Below, piece after piece: positions 9,973-18,869 of a DNA stretch of 64,000 nucleotides. The notes beneath the pieces were generated by a model. The model saw nothing but the letters and a program-made list of their open reading frames with translations. It ran no database searches and was not told the origin of the DNA. The position numbers and the translations under genes are program-made. Origin of the DNA: CAWJKP01 sp963843465 (GTDB taxonomy: Bacteria > Planctomycetota > Planctomycetia > Pirellulales > Thermoguttaceae); contig CAWJKP010000004.1 in the NCBI GenBank assembly GCA_963843465.1, positions 558,001-622,000 of the forward strand, in the 5' to 3' direction. Numbering within the stretch: position 1 is the first letter of the stretch; the number at the start of each line of letters is the position of its first letter.

Positions 9973-10902
9973 CTACCACTCGCCGGTCAACCAATTCCGC
10001 TCGGCCACGGCGCTGGCATGAACTGGCGCACCTTGGTAGACCAGGGCCGAGGCCAACAGGCCGTCAGTAGAGGCCCGGTATTCCTCCCCTTCGCCAACTG
10101 AGTCCGCCTTTTCCCACGGCAGGCTGCTTACGGTAGCCAGCAACCGTTCAACCTGGCTAACCTCAACCCGCGCATCGCTGGGTTGGGCTTCCAGGGCATC
10201 CAGCACCAGGCCGGAAAGCAGCCGGTTCCAGACCTTCCGGCAGGTAGCCGGCTTGTCGAACAGGTCGAGGGCGACGATCTTCTCGCCGATGGCAACCGCT
10301 AGCCCCGCGGCACCTTCCACGTAGGGAAGTTTCTCTTGGAACTCCGAGATCCGCTGCCGGTATGAGTCATACGTATCGCTCAGTGCGCTGGTGGGAGAAG
10401 CAGTCCCCAGAGCACTCTGAACACGGTCAACTTCCGCCCAGACCTCTCCCTGGTCCGAACGGTGCCCCCGGTCTTCCTTGAGAGACTTGGCCACGGACGA
10501 CTTGATTGCAAACAAGATGCTGGTGGAGGAACGGGTTCCGCTCGCTCCGAAATTGCGGGTCTTGTAGTCCCACCGCCCGCGTTCCACGCAGGAAACCGGA
10601 ATCGTGGTCTTCTTCTTGGCGGCGGCCAGCACGCTGGTGTTCAAGACTCGATTCTGCCTTGCCCCGCGAAGTTCCTCCCCTTCGATGAAAAGAACCAGCG
10701 TGTCGCCGCGGTTATCGACGGTCAAGGTGGGCACCGATCCGGCTTCGCTCACTTCTTCCACCGCCACCGAACCGCCTTCCAGGGCTTCGTCGGACACGAG
10801 GTATTCCAAGCCGCTGGCCTGGCTGGTGAACAAGGGGAAAACGGTCAGGGCTTCGTATCGAAGTGCCTGGCCAACGCGGATTTCAGGCAGTGCAACCGGC
10901 AT
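9973..10902 (-). CDS. ARPP-1 family domain protein
   Basis: The protein has 309 residues, starting at ATG 10902 after a GGGAGA site. The sequence shows the hallmarks of ARPP-1 (ADP-ribosylglycohydrolase and rhodanese/phosphatase-associated) proteins: LRYEALTVFPL near the start, TLVLFIEGEELRGARQNRVLNTSVLAA around residues 70-95, then PVSCVERGRW. The 'GEEL.GA.QNR..N.S.L' run is the most conserved part of that family. The domain was described from conserved gene neighbourhoods with ADP-ribosylation-related and phosphatase genes; its activity is unknown. It lies 67 bases after the kinase gene on the same strand, so the two may be co-expressed. Confidence 0.7.
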   Translation of the reverse strand: MPVALPEIRVGQALRYEALTVFPLFTSQASGLEYLVSDEALEGGSVAVEEVSEAGSVPTLTVDNRGDTLVLFIEGEELRGARQNRVLNTSVLAAAKKKTTIPVSCVERGRWDYKTRNFGASGTRSSTSILFAIKSSVAKSLKEDRGHRSDQGEVWAEVDRVQSALGTASPTSALSDTYDSYRQRISEFQEKLPYVEGAAGLAVAIGEKIVALDLFDKPATCRKVWNRLLSGLVLDALEAQPSDARVEVSQVERLLATVSSLPWEKADSVGEGEEYRASTDGLLASALVYQGAPVHASAVAERNWLTGEW

Positions 10903-10969
10903 AGGGTATCTCCCGCAACGGAACAGAATCTACTTGTTGAACTCCCCGGCGTCGTACTTCTTCCAGAAC

Positions 10970-13900
10970 TCAGTCAGGCGGGAACTGCTCCTTGTCTTCC
11001 CAGATAAGTCCGATGGTCTTGAGGCTTTTCATCTGGCGAATTACGTTCATCCCCTTGGTGACATTCTTGGGCGTGAGCCAAACCCACTTCAAGTTCATTC
11101 CCTCAAGCGGCGACAGATCGCTGACGTGCGTTTGGTCGCAACGCAACAGCGCCAGAGCCATTCCTTGAACTGGCGACAGGTTGGAAACTGGTGTGTGGTC
11201 GATCGCCAAATCCGTCAGAGGCATCCCTTTGAGCGGCGTTAGGTTCGATACCGATGTCCATGCACAGTGCAGGAACGTCAAAGGCATCCCTTGCAGTGGC
11301 GACAAGTCGGTAACGTGTGTGGCGAAGCAGGTCAGGTCTGTCAAAGGCATCCCTTTCAGCGGCGACAGGTCGGAAACCGGCGTGCCGTTGCAATGCAGAG
11401 TCGTCAGCGGCATCCCTCGTAGCGGCGAGAGGTTGGAAACTTGGGTGCAGTACACTCTTAGCGACGACAGCGGCGTCCCTTCGAGCGGTGACAGATCCGC
11501 CAGCTTACCTTTGTCTGGTCCGCTGCCCGCACACGCTAAACTCTTCAATCCCGCCAGTGCCCGCACCGGCGAAATGTCCGTCACGTTGTCCGTGCAAAAT
11601 CGAAACTCCGTCACTACGCCATTCTCGATCTTGGGAGTGCCTGTTCCATTGCCACCCGTGACCTTGCCATCGAAGCCCCGATTGAGTTCCTTCAATTTCT
11701 TGACGACAGCTTCCACCTGCTTCTCGGCGGGCAGGGCGGCAACCTCCTTTATCCATCGCTGGAAGGCCGGGTCCTTGAAGGTGGTGATCGGCTTGCGATC
11801 CGAAGGGGCAACTGCGGAACCCGGCTTGCCGAACTCCCCGGCGTCGCACTTCTTCCAGAACACATCGGGCGGAAAATGGTTCTCCCAGGTAGGTCCGATG
11901 GTCTTGAGGCTTTTCATCCGGCGGACTAGGTCTATCCCTTTCGTGATGTTCTTGGGGGTGAAATAAATCTCAGTCAGCTTCATCCCTTCAAGCGGCGACA
12001 GGTCGGATACCGGCGTTCCCCAGCAAACCAGGATCGTCAGTTGCATTCCTTTGAGCGGCGAAAGGCCGCATACCCTCGTACCGTAGCACACCAACCTGGT
12101 CAGCGGCATCCCTTTCAGCGGCGACAGGTCGCATACATGCGTGACTGCGCATCGCAGTTCCGTCAGCGGCATCCCTTTCAGCGGCGACAAGTCGGATACC
12201 TGCGTGCCATCGCACTCCAGGAACGTCAGTTGCATTCCTTTCAGCGGCGACAGGTCGGATACCCGCGTGCGGGCGCAACACAGCTTCGTGAGAGGCATCC
12301 CGTTCAGCGGTGTTAGGTCGGATACCGGCGTGTCGGAGCAGGTCAGGGATGTCAGAGGCGTCCCTTTCAGTGGCGACAAGTCCGAAACCGGTGAGCTGGA
12401 GATGTTCAGGTTCGTCAGGGGCATCCCTTTTAGCGGCGACAGGTCGGATACCTTGGTGTTGTGGCAACAGAGGTTCGTCAGGGGCATCCCTTTCAGCGGC
12501 GAAAGGTCGAAAAACTTGCCTCTGACACCATGAATACAACCTAGAGACCTCAATCCTTCGAGCGCCCGCACCGGCGAAATGTCCGCCACGTTGTCCGTGC
12601 TAAACCCAAACTCCGTCACCACACCGTTCTCGACCCTGGGCGTGCCGTGTCCATAACCACCATCTGTGACCTTCCCATTGAAGCCCGGATTCAGCTCCTG
12701 CAATTTCTTGGCGACGGCCTCAACCTGCTTCTGGGCAGGCAGGGCGGCAACCTCCTTCGCCCATCGCTGGAAGGCCGGGTCGCGGAAGGTGGTGATCGGC
12801 TTGCCAAGCTCCCCGGCGTCGTACTTCTTCCAGAACTCGTCGGGCGAAAACTGGTCCTTGTCTTCCCCGCTAAGTCCAATGGTCTTGAGGCTCTTCATTC
12901 GGCGAATGGCGTCGATCCCATCGGTGATCTTCGTGGGCGTGAACCAGACCAAAGCCAGGTGCATCCCCTTCAGGGGTGTCAGGTCGGACACCAGCGTGTG
13001 GTCGCAACACAACTCCGTCAAAGGCATCCCCGCCAGCGGCGACAGGTCGGAGACGCGCGACTGACTGCAAGCCAGGTGCGCCAGTGGCAGTCCCGCCAAC
13101 GGCGACAGGTCGGACAGCTTACCCGTGCTCGGGCCGCTGCCGTTGCAACTGAAAATGTGCAATCCTTCTAGCGCCCGCACCGGCGAAATATCGGTCACCT
13201 TGTCCGCCGCGAAGCGCAGCTCCGTCACCACGCCGTCCTCGATGTTGTACCACGGGCTCTCGGCGAAGCCCGGATTGAGCTGCCGCAATCTCTTGACGAC
13301 GGCGTCCACCTGCTTCTCGGCGGGCAGGGCGGCAACCTCCTTCATCCATTTCTCGAAGGCGGGGTCTTTCGGGGCCGCCTTCTCGGATATCGGCTCCAAC
13401 ACCGCACGAATCGACTGCTTGCCGCCGGATTCCATCACGAAGTCCTGAGTGAAGAACTGGAACCCGTCTTTCTCCACCTTCAGCCGGTGCTTACCCGGAT
13501 CGACCGAGATCGAGATCGTCCCTTTTTGGCCGGGTTGACTGATCTCGACCTTCCCCTCGGCATCCAACACCTGCACGCTCGTATCGGGTTGGTTGACCTC
13601 GACGACCAGCGTGCCGTCTTTGCTCTGCATCTTGACCATGACGGCGGCCAAAATCACCAGGCCCAGAACCGCCCCGCCACCGGCGACCAGCATGTGCTTC
13701 TTATAGTCCCCGCCGACAGCAGCCAGGATGAACTTCCTATAATCCTTGCCGGCCTTGGACGGAGCCGGTGGTTTGACGGGCTTGGACGCGACAGGCTTGG
13801 ACGCTAGGTGAACCGGGATGTCTCTGAGGAACGTCAATACGTCAGCGTCCAGTTCCGTATCGACCGGCTGCTGAATGCTGAGGGACGCTTGCTGGCCGGG

Positions 13901-14902
13901 GCTGCACGCATCGAGAGTGGCCACGACCTCGCTCATCGTCTGGTAGCGGCCCTCGACCGTCTTGGCAACCATCTTCTCGAAGACGGCCTGAACTTCTTGA
14001 GGCACGTCGGCTCCCAGGGAAGGGATCGGCGCTTCCCGATGGGCCAGGAGCTTTGCCATCAGCGTTTCGCCGTCGTAGGCGGCTTTGCCGGTGAGCAGGT
14101 AGTAGAGCGTGCAGCCCAAGCTATAAATGTCGGCCCTGGCGTCGGCGTGCTTGGTGCTCAGCGCCTGCTCCGGGGCCATGTAATCGACCGTACCCATCAC
14201 CGCCCCGGTGCCGGTCAGCTCGGCCTGAGCGGGCGCATTGCCGCCCGCTTCAATTCGGGCCAGGCCCATGTCCAGGATCTTGACTGTGCCTTCGGAATTG
14301 AGTAGCAGATTGGCCGGTTTGATGTCTCGGTGGATGACATGGTTCTTGTGGGCATACTCCAGGCCCCGGGCCGCTTGCAGGATGTAGTTGACGCTCTTGG
14401 TGACGGAGAGCGGGCCGTGCTTCTTGACCAGGGCCGAGAGGTCGCTCCCCTCGACGTATTCCATCACCAGGAAGTGGACGCCATTGGCTTCATCGGCATC
14501 GTAGGCGGCGACGATGTTCGCATGGCTGAGCTTGGCTGCGGCTTCGACCTCTCGTTGAAAACGAGCCACTACCGCCGCATCCTTCATCACCGCCTTGGGC
14601 AGCATCTTGATCGCCACGATGCGCTTCATGCGGCGATGCTCGGCCTTGAAGACCTGCCCCATGCCGCCAGCCCCGATCTTGTCGAGGATGGTGTAGTTGC
14701 CCAGGATCAGCGACTTCGCCCGGCCCGAATAAATCTCCTGGGCCTGGAACTTCGTCAACTGCTTACTCTGGACGAGTTGCCGGGCAAGCTCCTGGGCATC
14801 CTTGGGCGAGGCCTTGGGCGGGACAAAGTTTTCCAGCTTGCCGGGGGCAATGACGCCAGAATCGGTAAGGTACTTGACGAACTGTTCGAGGGCGACGGCC
14901 AT
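10970..14902 (-). CDS. Membrane-anchored Ser/Thr protein kinase with three leucine-rich-repeat modules
   Basis: The protein has 1,310 residues. A GGGGAAG site precedes ATG 14902. The Pkn-type kinase domain spans about 68-335: glycine loop GAGGMGQVF (78-85), VAIK (Lys 99), HRDIKPAN (Asp 193), DMG instead of DFG (Asp 211) and MAPEQ. A Lys/Pro linker leads to a membrane segment at about 404-423 and then a PEGA-like beta domain (430-505). The outer part consists of three repeats of one module: an 'AALPAEKQV' helix, a 'VTDISPVRALEGL' strand, then 3, 9 and 7 copies of a 21-residue repeat of type DLSPLKGMPLTxLxCxxTxVS, ending in 'FW.KYDAGE'. An extra base near 10973 shifts the frame so the last module ends at FPPD, about 13 residues short of the pattern; this is probably an indel. 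It is likely a surface or periplasm sensor that phosphorylates cytoplasmic targets. Confidence 0.9.
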   Translation of the reverse strand: MAVALEQFVKYLTDSGVIAPGKLENFVPPKASPKDAQELARQLVQSKQLTKFQAQEIYSGRAKSLILGNYTILDKIGAGGMGQVFKAEHRRMKRIVAIKMLPKAVMKDAAVVARFQREVEAAAKLSHANIVAAYDADEANGVHFLVMEYVEGSDLSALVKKHGPLSVTKSVNYILQAARGLEYAHKNHVIHRDIKPANLLLNSEGTVKILDMGLARIEAGGNAPAQAELTGTGAVMGTVDYMAPEQALSTKHADARADIYSLGCTLYYLLTGKAAYDGETLMAKLLAHREAPIPSLGADVPQEVQAVFEKMVAKTVEGRYQTMSEVVATLDACSPGQQASLSIQQPVDTELDADVLTFLRDIPVHLASKPVASKPVKPPAPSKAGKDYRKFILAAVGGDYKKHMLVAGGGAVLGLVILAAVMVKMQSKDGTLVVEVNQPDTSVQVLDAEGKVEISQPGQKGTISISVDPGKHRLKVEKDGFQFFTQDFVMESGGKQSIRAVLEPISEKAAPKDPAFEKWMKEVAALPAEKQVDAVVKRLRQLNPGFAESPWYNIEDGVVTELRFAADKVTDISPVRALEGLHIFSCNGSGPSTGKLSDLSPLAGLPLAHLACSQSRVSDLSPLAGMPLTELCCDHTLVSDLTPLKGMHLALVWFTPTKITDGIDAIRRMKSLKTIGLSGEDKDQFSPDEFWKKYDAGELGKPITTFRDPAFQRWAKEVAALPAQKQVEAVAKKLQELNPGFNGKVTDGGYGHGTPRVENGVVTEFGFSTDNVADISPVRALEGLRSLGCIHGVRGKFFDLSPLKGMPLTNLCCHNTKVSDLSPLKGMPLTNLNISSSPVSDLSPLKGTPLTSLTCSDTPVSDLTPLNGMPLTKLCCARTRVSDLSPLKGMQLTFLECDGTQVSDLSPLKGMPLTELRCAVTHVCDLSPLKGMPLTRLVCYGTRVCGLSPLKGMQLTILVCWGTPVSDLSPLEGMKLTEIYFTPKNITKGIDLVRRMKSLKTIGPTWENHFPPDVFWKKCDAGEFGKPGSAVAPSDRKPITTFKDPAFQRWIKEVAALPAEKQVEAVVKKLKELNRGFDGKVTGGNGTGTPKIENGVVTEFRFCTDNVTDISPVRALAGLKSLACAGSGPDKGKLADLSPLEGTPLSSLRVYCTQVSNLSPLRGMPLTTLHCNGTPVSDLSPLKGMPLTDLTCFATHVTDLSPLQGMPLTFLHCAWTSVSNLTPLKGMPLTDLAIDHTPVSNLSPVQGMALALLRCDQTHVSDLSPLEGMNLKWVWLTPKNVTKGMNVIRQMKSLKTIGLIWEDKEQFPPD

Positions 14903-14984
14903 AGTCTTCCCCGCAAGAGCTGGACGTCCCCCATTATGGCGTAGTTCGCCGCAAGAATCCAGCTAGGGCTGGCTTCGAGCCACA

Positions 14985-15117
14985 ACGACCTGGGTTTGCC
15001 GTCCTTAATATGATGGGACTTGCCGAACCGCCAGTAAGCGAGGATCAACTCACTCACCGAAATTGAGTCACCGGAACCCTCACACAGAGGGGCTGACGGG
15101 AGTGCGATGTTCGTCGG
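14985..15117 (-). pseudogene. Remnant of a tyrosine-type integrase gene
   Basis: On the minus strand one frame reads GSPTNIALPSAP...SVSELILAYWRFGKSHHIKDGKPRS. The segment 'SELILAYWRF...YVKDGKPTSE' is the typical start of the SAM-like N-terminal domain in planctomycete site-specific integrases, and 'GSP.S' normally lies about 30 residues earlier, as here. No catalytic Arg/His/Tyr region follows: the frame continues directly into the leader of the kinase gene. Only about 45 codons survive. The identification is from motif recall and would need a database search. Confidence 0.5.
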
Positions 15118-15129
15118 GCTCCCGGACCT

Positions 15130-15188
15130 TCGCTACCGATCCCCCGGCTGCCGCCGGTGACCAAGGCTACCTTACCGTGAATCGCCAT
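15130..15188 (-). pseudogene. N-terminal fragment of a short-chain dehydrogenase/reductase gene
   Basis: From ATG 15188 the minus strand encodes MAIHGKVALVTGGSRGIG, the Rossmann-fold nucleotide-binding start of the classical SDR family (TGGxRGIG motif). After codon 18 the similarity ends abruptly, and the sequence runs into the integrase remnant. The start codon is 7 bases after the stop of the MDR oxidoreductase, so an MDR-SDR operon was once present. The remaining roughly 230 codons are deleted, with no matching part elsewhere in the window. Confidence 0.7.
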
Positions 15189-15195
15189 GGTTTGC

Positions 15196-16209
15196 TCACT
15201 CTCTTGCCACCCGCACCAACTGCTTGCCGACATTCTGGCCGTGGAACAGGCCGATGAACGCCTCGGGAGCGCGTTCCAGGCCGTCCACGATAGTCTCCCG
15301 ATATTTTACCTTGCCCTCCTTGATCCACTGAGCCATCTGTCGCTGACCCTCGGGGAAACGGCTGGAAAACCGAAACACCAGAAAGCCTTCGGCGCGGGCC
15401 TGTTTGACGATCAAGTGCCAAAGCACCCTCGGCCCACGAGGTGGTCGGGTGGCGTTGTACTGATCGATCTGGCCGCAGATGACGATCCGTGCCCCCACGT
15501 TGATCTGGGTGAACACGGCGTCGGTCAGCGGGCCGCCCACGTTGTCGAAGTAGACGTCGATCCCGTTGGGGCAGACCTCCTGGAGCTTGGCGGCGTAGTC
15601 CTTAACATCCTTGTAGTTGAAGGCCGCGTCGAAGCCCAACTCGCCGGTGAGGTAGTCCACCTTCTGCTGCGATCCGGCCGAGCCGACCACCCGGCAGCCT
15701 TTGATCTTGGCGATCTGGCCCACCAAGGATCCCACGGCCCCGGCGGCGCCGGAGACGAACACCGCCTCGCCCGCTTTCGGCCTGCCGATCTCCAGCAAGC
15801 CAAAGTAGGCAGTCATGCCTGGCATTCCCAGTACACCCAAGGCGGTGGACATGGGGCCCAGTGAGGTATCGAACCTGTCCATGCCTTGGCCGTCCGAGCT
15901 GGCGTACTCCTGCCAGCCCCAATAGCCCACGACGACCTCGCCGGGTCGAAAGCCTGGGTGCCGCGACTGGACCACGGTGCCCACCGTCCCGCCTACCATG
16001 ACCTGGCCGATCTGGACCGGCTCGGCGTAGCTCTTGGCCTCGCTGATCCGGCCACGCATGTAGGGGTCTACCGACAAGTAATTCGACTTCACCAGGAACT
16101 GCCCTTCGGTGAGTTCCGAAACCGGCACCTCGACAAGCCGGAAGTCGGACGGCTTGGGCAAGCCCTCTGGCCGGGCCGCCAGAATGATCTGCCGGTTCAT
16201 GGTAGGCAT
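15196..16209 (-). CDS. NADP-dependent oxidoreductase, MDR family (CurA/leukotriene B4 dehydrogenase-like)
   Basis: The protein has 337 residues; ATG 16209 follows GGAGGA. Family signs include the N-terminal substrate domain NRQIILAARPEGLP, YLSVDPYMRGR (about 48-58), the nucleotide-binding loop SGAAGAVGSLVGQIAK (about 157-172), GFDAAFNYK, YFDNVGG (about 224) and the late LVFRFSSRFPEG. These match the zinc-independent medium-chain dehydrogenase/reductase group that reduces activated C=C double bonds of enals or enones with NADPH. The enzyme is cytoplasmic. It lies 32 bases after the esterase stop, so both may share a transcript; a truncated SDR gene follows directly. Confidence 0.93.
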   Translation of the reverse strand: MPTMNRQIILAARPEGLPKPSDFRLVEVPVSELTEGQFLVKSNYLSVDPYMRGRISEAKSYAEPVQIGQVMVGGTVGTVVQSRHPGFRPGEVVVGYWGWQEYASSDGQGMDRFDTSLGPMSTALGVLGMPGMTAYFGLLEIGRPKAGEAVFVSGAAGAVGSLVGQIAKIKGCRVVGSAGSQQKVDYLTGELGFDAAFNYKDVKDYAAKLQEVCPNGIDVYFDNVGGPLTDAVFTQINVGARIVICGQIDQYNATRPPRGPRVLWHLIVKQARAEGFLVFRFSSRFPEGQRQMAQWIKEGKVKYRETIVDGLERAPEAFIGLFHGQNVGKQLVRVARE

Positions 16210-16241
16210 AGGGATTCCTCCGACGATGGCAATGCTCTTCT

Positions 16242-17396
16242 TCAACGAAATAACAGCGGCAGGAACTCGGCAAGATAACCTCGCCAAACGCCCCAAGCGT
16301 GCGTCCCTGCCGTTTCCTGGGAGGTGTGGCGGATCTTCAGCTCGTCGAGTGCCTTCACGAAGTCCCGGTTCCTCGACAGCAGAAAGTCATCCTTGCCGAT
16401 GGCGATCCAGAGGAGCTTCAGCTTCTGATTGGCCGCGACGGGGTCACTGCGCAGTGCGGCGAGAGCCGGATCATTGCTTGACACGGCGGCACTGAACGCC
16501 CCGACCCAGGCGAACTGATCGAGATGTCCCAAGCCGACGCTGATCGACTGACCGCCGCCCATCGACAGGCCGACGATCCCCCGGTGCTGCGCATCGGCCA
16601 GGACGCGGTAATTCGCCTCGACCAGCGGCAACACGCTCCCCAGCAGGTCTTTCTCGAAAAGTCCCCGTCCGCGATTCCGGCTGCCCTCTTCCCGTTCGCG
16701 GGAGCGATCTGCGACATGGCCATCGGGCATGACAATGAGCATCGGCACGGACCGCCCATCGGCTAACAAGTTGTCGGCGATCACGTTCGCCCGGCCAAGC
16801 AGTGTCCAATGCGAGTCGTTGTCGCCGGAACCGTGCAGCAAGTACAGCACCGGATACCGCTTGGAGGTCTCCTGCTGGTAGCCCGGCGGCGCATAGACAT
16901 GGACTCGGCGGCGAGCGCCCGTTACCTTCGAGGTGTACCAATGGATGGTGACCGTCCCATGCGGCACGTCGCGCCACTCGTCGCCGCGAGGATGCCCTGT
17001 TGGCCCGGGCACCTCGACGTATCCCCGGGAGCCCTGGCGGTTGCCGAAGACGTTCGGACTCGCCGGATCGGTGATTCGCAGGCCGTCCACGTCGAACTGG
17101 CAGTCGTAGATGCCGGGAGGGACCGGCCCCACGGTTACGCTCCAGATGCCGTCGGCGTCCTTGGCCATCGGCTGTTTGCCGACCGCTTCGCAGATCACGG
17201 AGACCTTCTCCGCCTTCGGAGCACGAAGCCGGAAGGTGATTTTGCCGTCCGTGTGGATCTCGGGCGAGACGAACGGGCTGCCCGACTTCGGTGGTGTCGC
17301 CGCCTTCCTTTCCGGTGGGGCCGACTCGGCGGTCAAGCACAACAGTAAGATAGCGACAAACGCTCCCGCTACAGACCTGGCGCGACTGGTTTGCAT
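16242..17396 (-). CDS. Secreted esterase, CE1/esterase D-like, with N-terminal immunoglobulin-like domain
   Basis: The protein has 384 residues from ATG 17396. The signal peptide ends near residue 27 (AFVAILLLCLTAESA). Residues 35-130 form a beta domain of the CBM48/E-set type seen in front of bacterial feruloyl and acetylxylan esterases (GKITFRLRAPKAEKVSV, GIYDCQFDVDGLRITDP). The alpha/beta hydrolase part has RYPVLYLLHGSGDND, the nucleophile elbow GLSMGG (Ser about 275), IGKDD for the acid, and THAWGVWR for the catalytic His. Such enzymes remove acetyl or feruloyl esters from xylan. With the GH26 gene 2 kb away it fits hemicellulose use. A longer upstream frame exists but has no signal peptide. 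Confidence 0.9.
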   Translation of the reverse strand: MQTSRARSVAGAFVAILLLCLTAESAPPERKAATPPKSGSPFVSPEIHTDGKITFRLRAPKAEKVSVICEAVGKQPMAKDADGIWSVTVGPVPPGIYDCQFDVDGLRITDPASPNVFGNRQGSRGYVEVPGPTGHPRGDEWRDVPHGTVTIHWYTSKVTGARRRVHVYAPPGYQQETSKRYPVLYLLHGSGDNDSHWTLLGRANVIADNLLADGRSVPMLIVMPDGHVADRSREREEGSRNRGRGLFEKDLLGSVLPLVEANYRVLADAQHRGIVGLSMGGGQSISVGLGHLDQFAWVGAFSAAVSSNDPALAALRSDPVAANQKLKLLWIAIGKDDFLLSRNRDFVKALDELKIRHTSQETAGTHAWGVWRGYLAEFLPLLFR

Positions 17397-17558
17397 GGTA
17401 TTCTCTCGAAGGTCATATCTGAAGGAGCTTCGGAGCCGCATTGAGATCGCTGATCGCCGAAGATCGCTGGGGGAGCGAGTCGCCACGTGCATGTGAAGCG
17501 TGGGATCGGCCGAACGGACCTCCTTGGCAGTGTCCTCCTTCTGGTGACTATTTCCTCT

Positions 17559-18689
17559 TCACTTGTACGTCCGCCCCAGGTAGTCCACGATGGCCCGCTT
17601 GATCGCCAGGGGCTCACAAGAACCCGACTTCCGGTAGAGCACCTTTCCACCGGGCGCGACCAGGATGGTGTGCGGGACGGGACCGGATGCCTTCTCATCC
17701 ACGGCGTCCATGAGCTTATACTTGTCGTTGCCCGCGAACAGGTAGTTGCTGGCCGAAACCTGCTTCTCCTTCAACACCGCCAGGGCCTCGTCCTTTTCCT
17801 CGGGCGAGTTGGCGGAGATCGTGATCAGCTCGAAGTCCCGGTGCCGGTACATGCGGTTCATCGTGACGAACTCGGGCAGTTCCGCCACGCAGGGGCCGCA
17901 CCAGGTGGCCCAGACGTTGATCAGGCGGAGCTTCCTGCCGTCGTTCTTCACCAGGGCTCGGATGCCCTTCTCGTCGACGAGCTGCAATCCCACTTCCTCC
18001 TTGGCCCAGGTCTCCAGCGATCTGGTGGCCGACTCGCGCTTGTCGGACCACTTGATCGAACAGCCGAATGTCTTGGTCTTCTCCACCGGCACCGGCTTGC
18101 CCACCAGCAGGGCCTCGATGGCGTTGCGGGTATCCTGGGACGTGGCTCGCTCGGGCTTCTCGGAGTTGTCGATCCGGCCCACGAAGCAGAGCTTCCGTTG
18201 ACGGTCGAAGACGAACACGTGCGGCGTGGCGACGGGGCCGTAGGCACGCGAGACCTTCTGGTTCTCGCCGTCGTAGAGGTAGGGGAAGTTGAAGCCGTGG
18301 TCCTTGGCGCGAATTTTCATCTCCTCGAAGCCGTCGCTCAGGTCGCTGTAGCCGAGTTCGTCCAACCGCACGGCCTTGGGGTCGTTGGGCGAGATGACTA
18401 CCACGGCGACCTTCCTGGCCTTGTAGTCCGTTACAAGCTGCTTGATGCGGTTCTCGTAGGCTTGGGCCGTGGGACAGTGGTTGCAGGTGAAGACGATCAC
18501 CAGGATCTCGGCGTCGCGGAATGCCTCCAAGCTGTAGGTCTTGCCGTCCACGCAGGGCAAGCGGAAATCGGGTGCCGGGCTGCCGATCTCCAGCGTGTCG
18601 GCATGACAGATGGCCAAGCCGCTCAAAGCGCCCGAAAGAAGCCCCAAGACGACGACAGAAGTACGACGGCGGCGGCGGTTTCGGAACAT
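17559..18689 (-). CDS. Exported protein with two thioredoxin-like domains
   Basis: The protein has 376 residues. An N-terminal signal (RRRRRTSVVVLGLLSGALSGLAICHA) is followed by an AhpC/TSA-type redoxin domain beginning IGSPAPDFRLPCVDGK, with the redox site TCNHCP near residue 70. After SIKWSDKRES a TlpA/ResA-like domain follows with WATWCGPC near residue 254 and the cis-Pro region GPVPHTILV. Two different active sites in one chain are common in planctomycete periplasmic redox proteins; the domain order suggests a thiol-disulfide oxidoreductase. Its partner is unknown. It is separated from neighbours by more than 150 bases on both sides. Confidence 0.9.
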   Translation of the reverse strand: MFRNRRRRRTSVVVLGLLSGALSGLAICHADTLEIGSPAPDFRLPCVDGKTYSLEAFRDAEILVIVFTCNHCPTAQAYENRIKQLVTDYKARKVAVVVISPNDPKAVRLDELGYSDLSDGFEEMKIRAKDHGFNFPYLYDGENQKVSRAYGPVATPHVFVFDRQRKLCFVGRIDNSEKPERATSQDTRNAIEALLVGKPVPVEKTKTFGCSIKWSDKRESATRSLETWAKEEVGLQLVDEKGIRALVKNDGRKLRLINVWATWCGPCVAELPEFVTMNRMYRHRDFELITISANSPEEKDEALAVLKEKQVSASNYLFAGNDKYKLMDAVDEKASGPVPHTILVAPGGKVLYRKSGSCEPLAIKRAIVDYLGRTYK

Positions 18690-18869
18690 TGGTGGTCTCC
18701 TCGGATGCCAGAGGCTCTACCAGTTGCACGGTTCTGCCTGGTAGAACTTCGCGGGGGTTCTCCAGTCGGCTGGGTCGGCTAGTACGTGACGGTTGCGGAA
18801 TCCCCGACTCATCCCAATATGCCCCGGCAAGCTGCCCGCGGACGGCGCCGCCTGCCGCTGCGACTTTGT

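Noticed and set aside
6722..9994. 1,090-residue minus-strand frame opposite the putative glycosidase
   Set aside because: No domain, shadow composition, and the plus-strand gene has a signal peptide and ribosome binding site.
11090..12540. Regular 63-base repeats that could suggest a CRISPR array
   Set aside because: They are codons of the 21-residue protein repeats in the kinase; no unique spacers between constant repeats and the reading frame is maintained.
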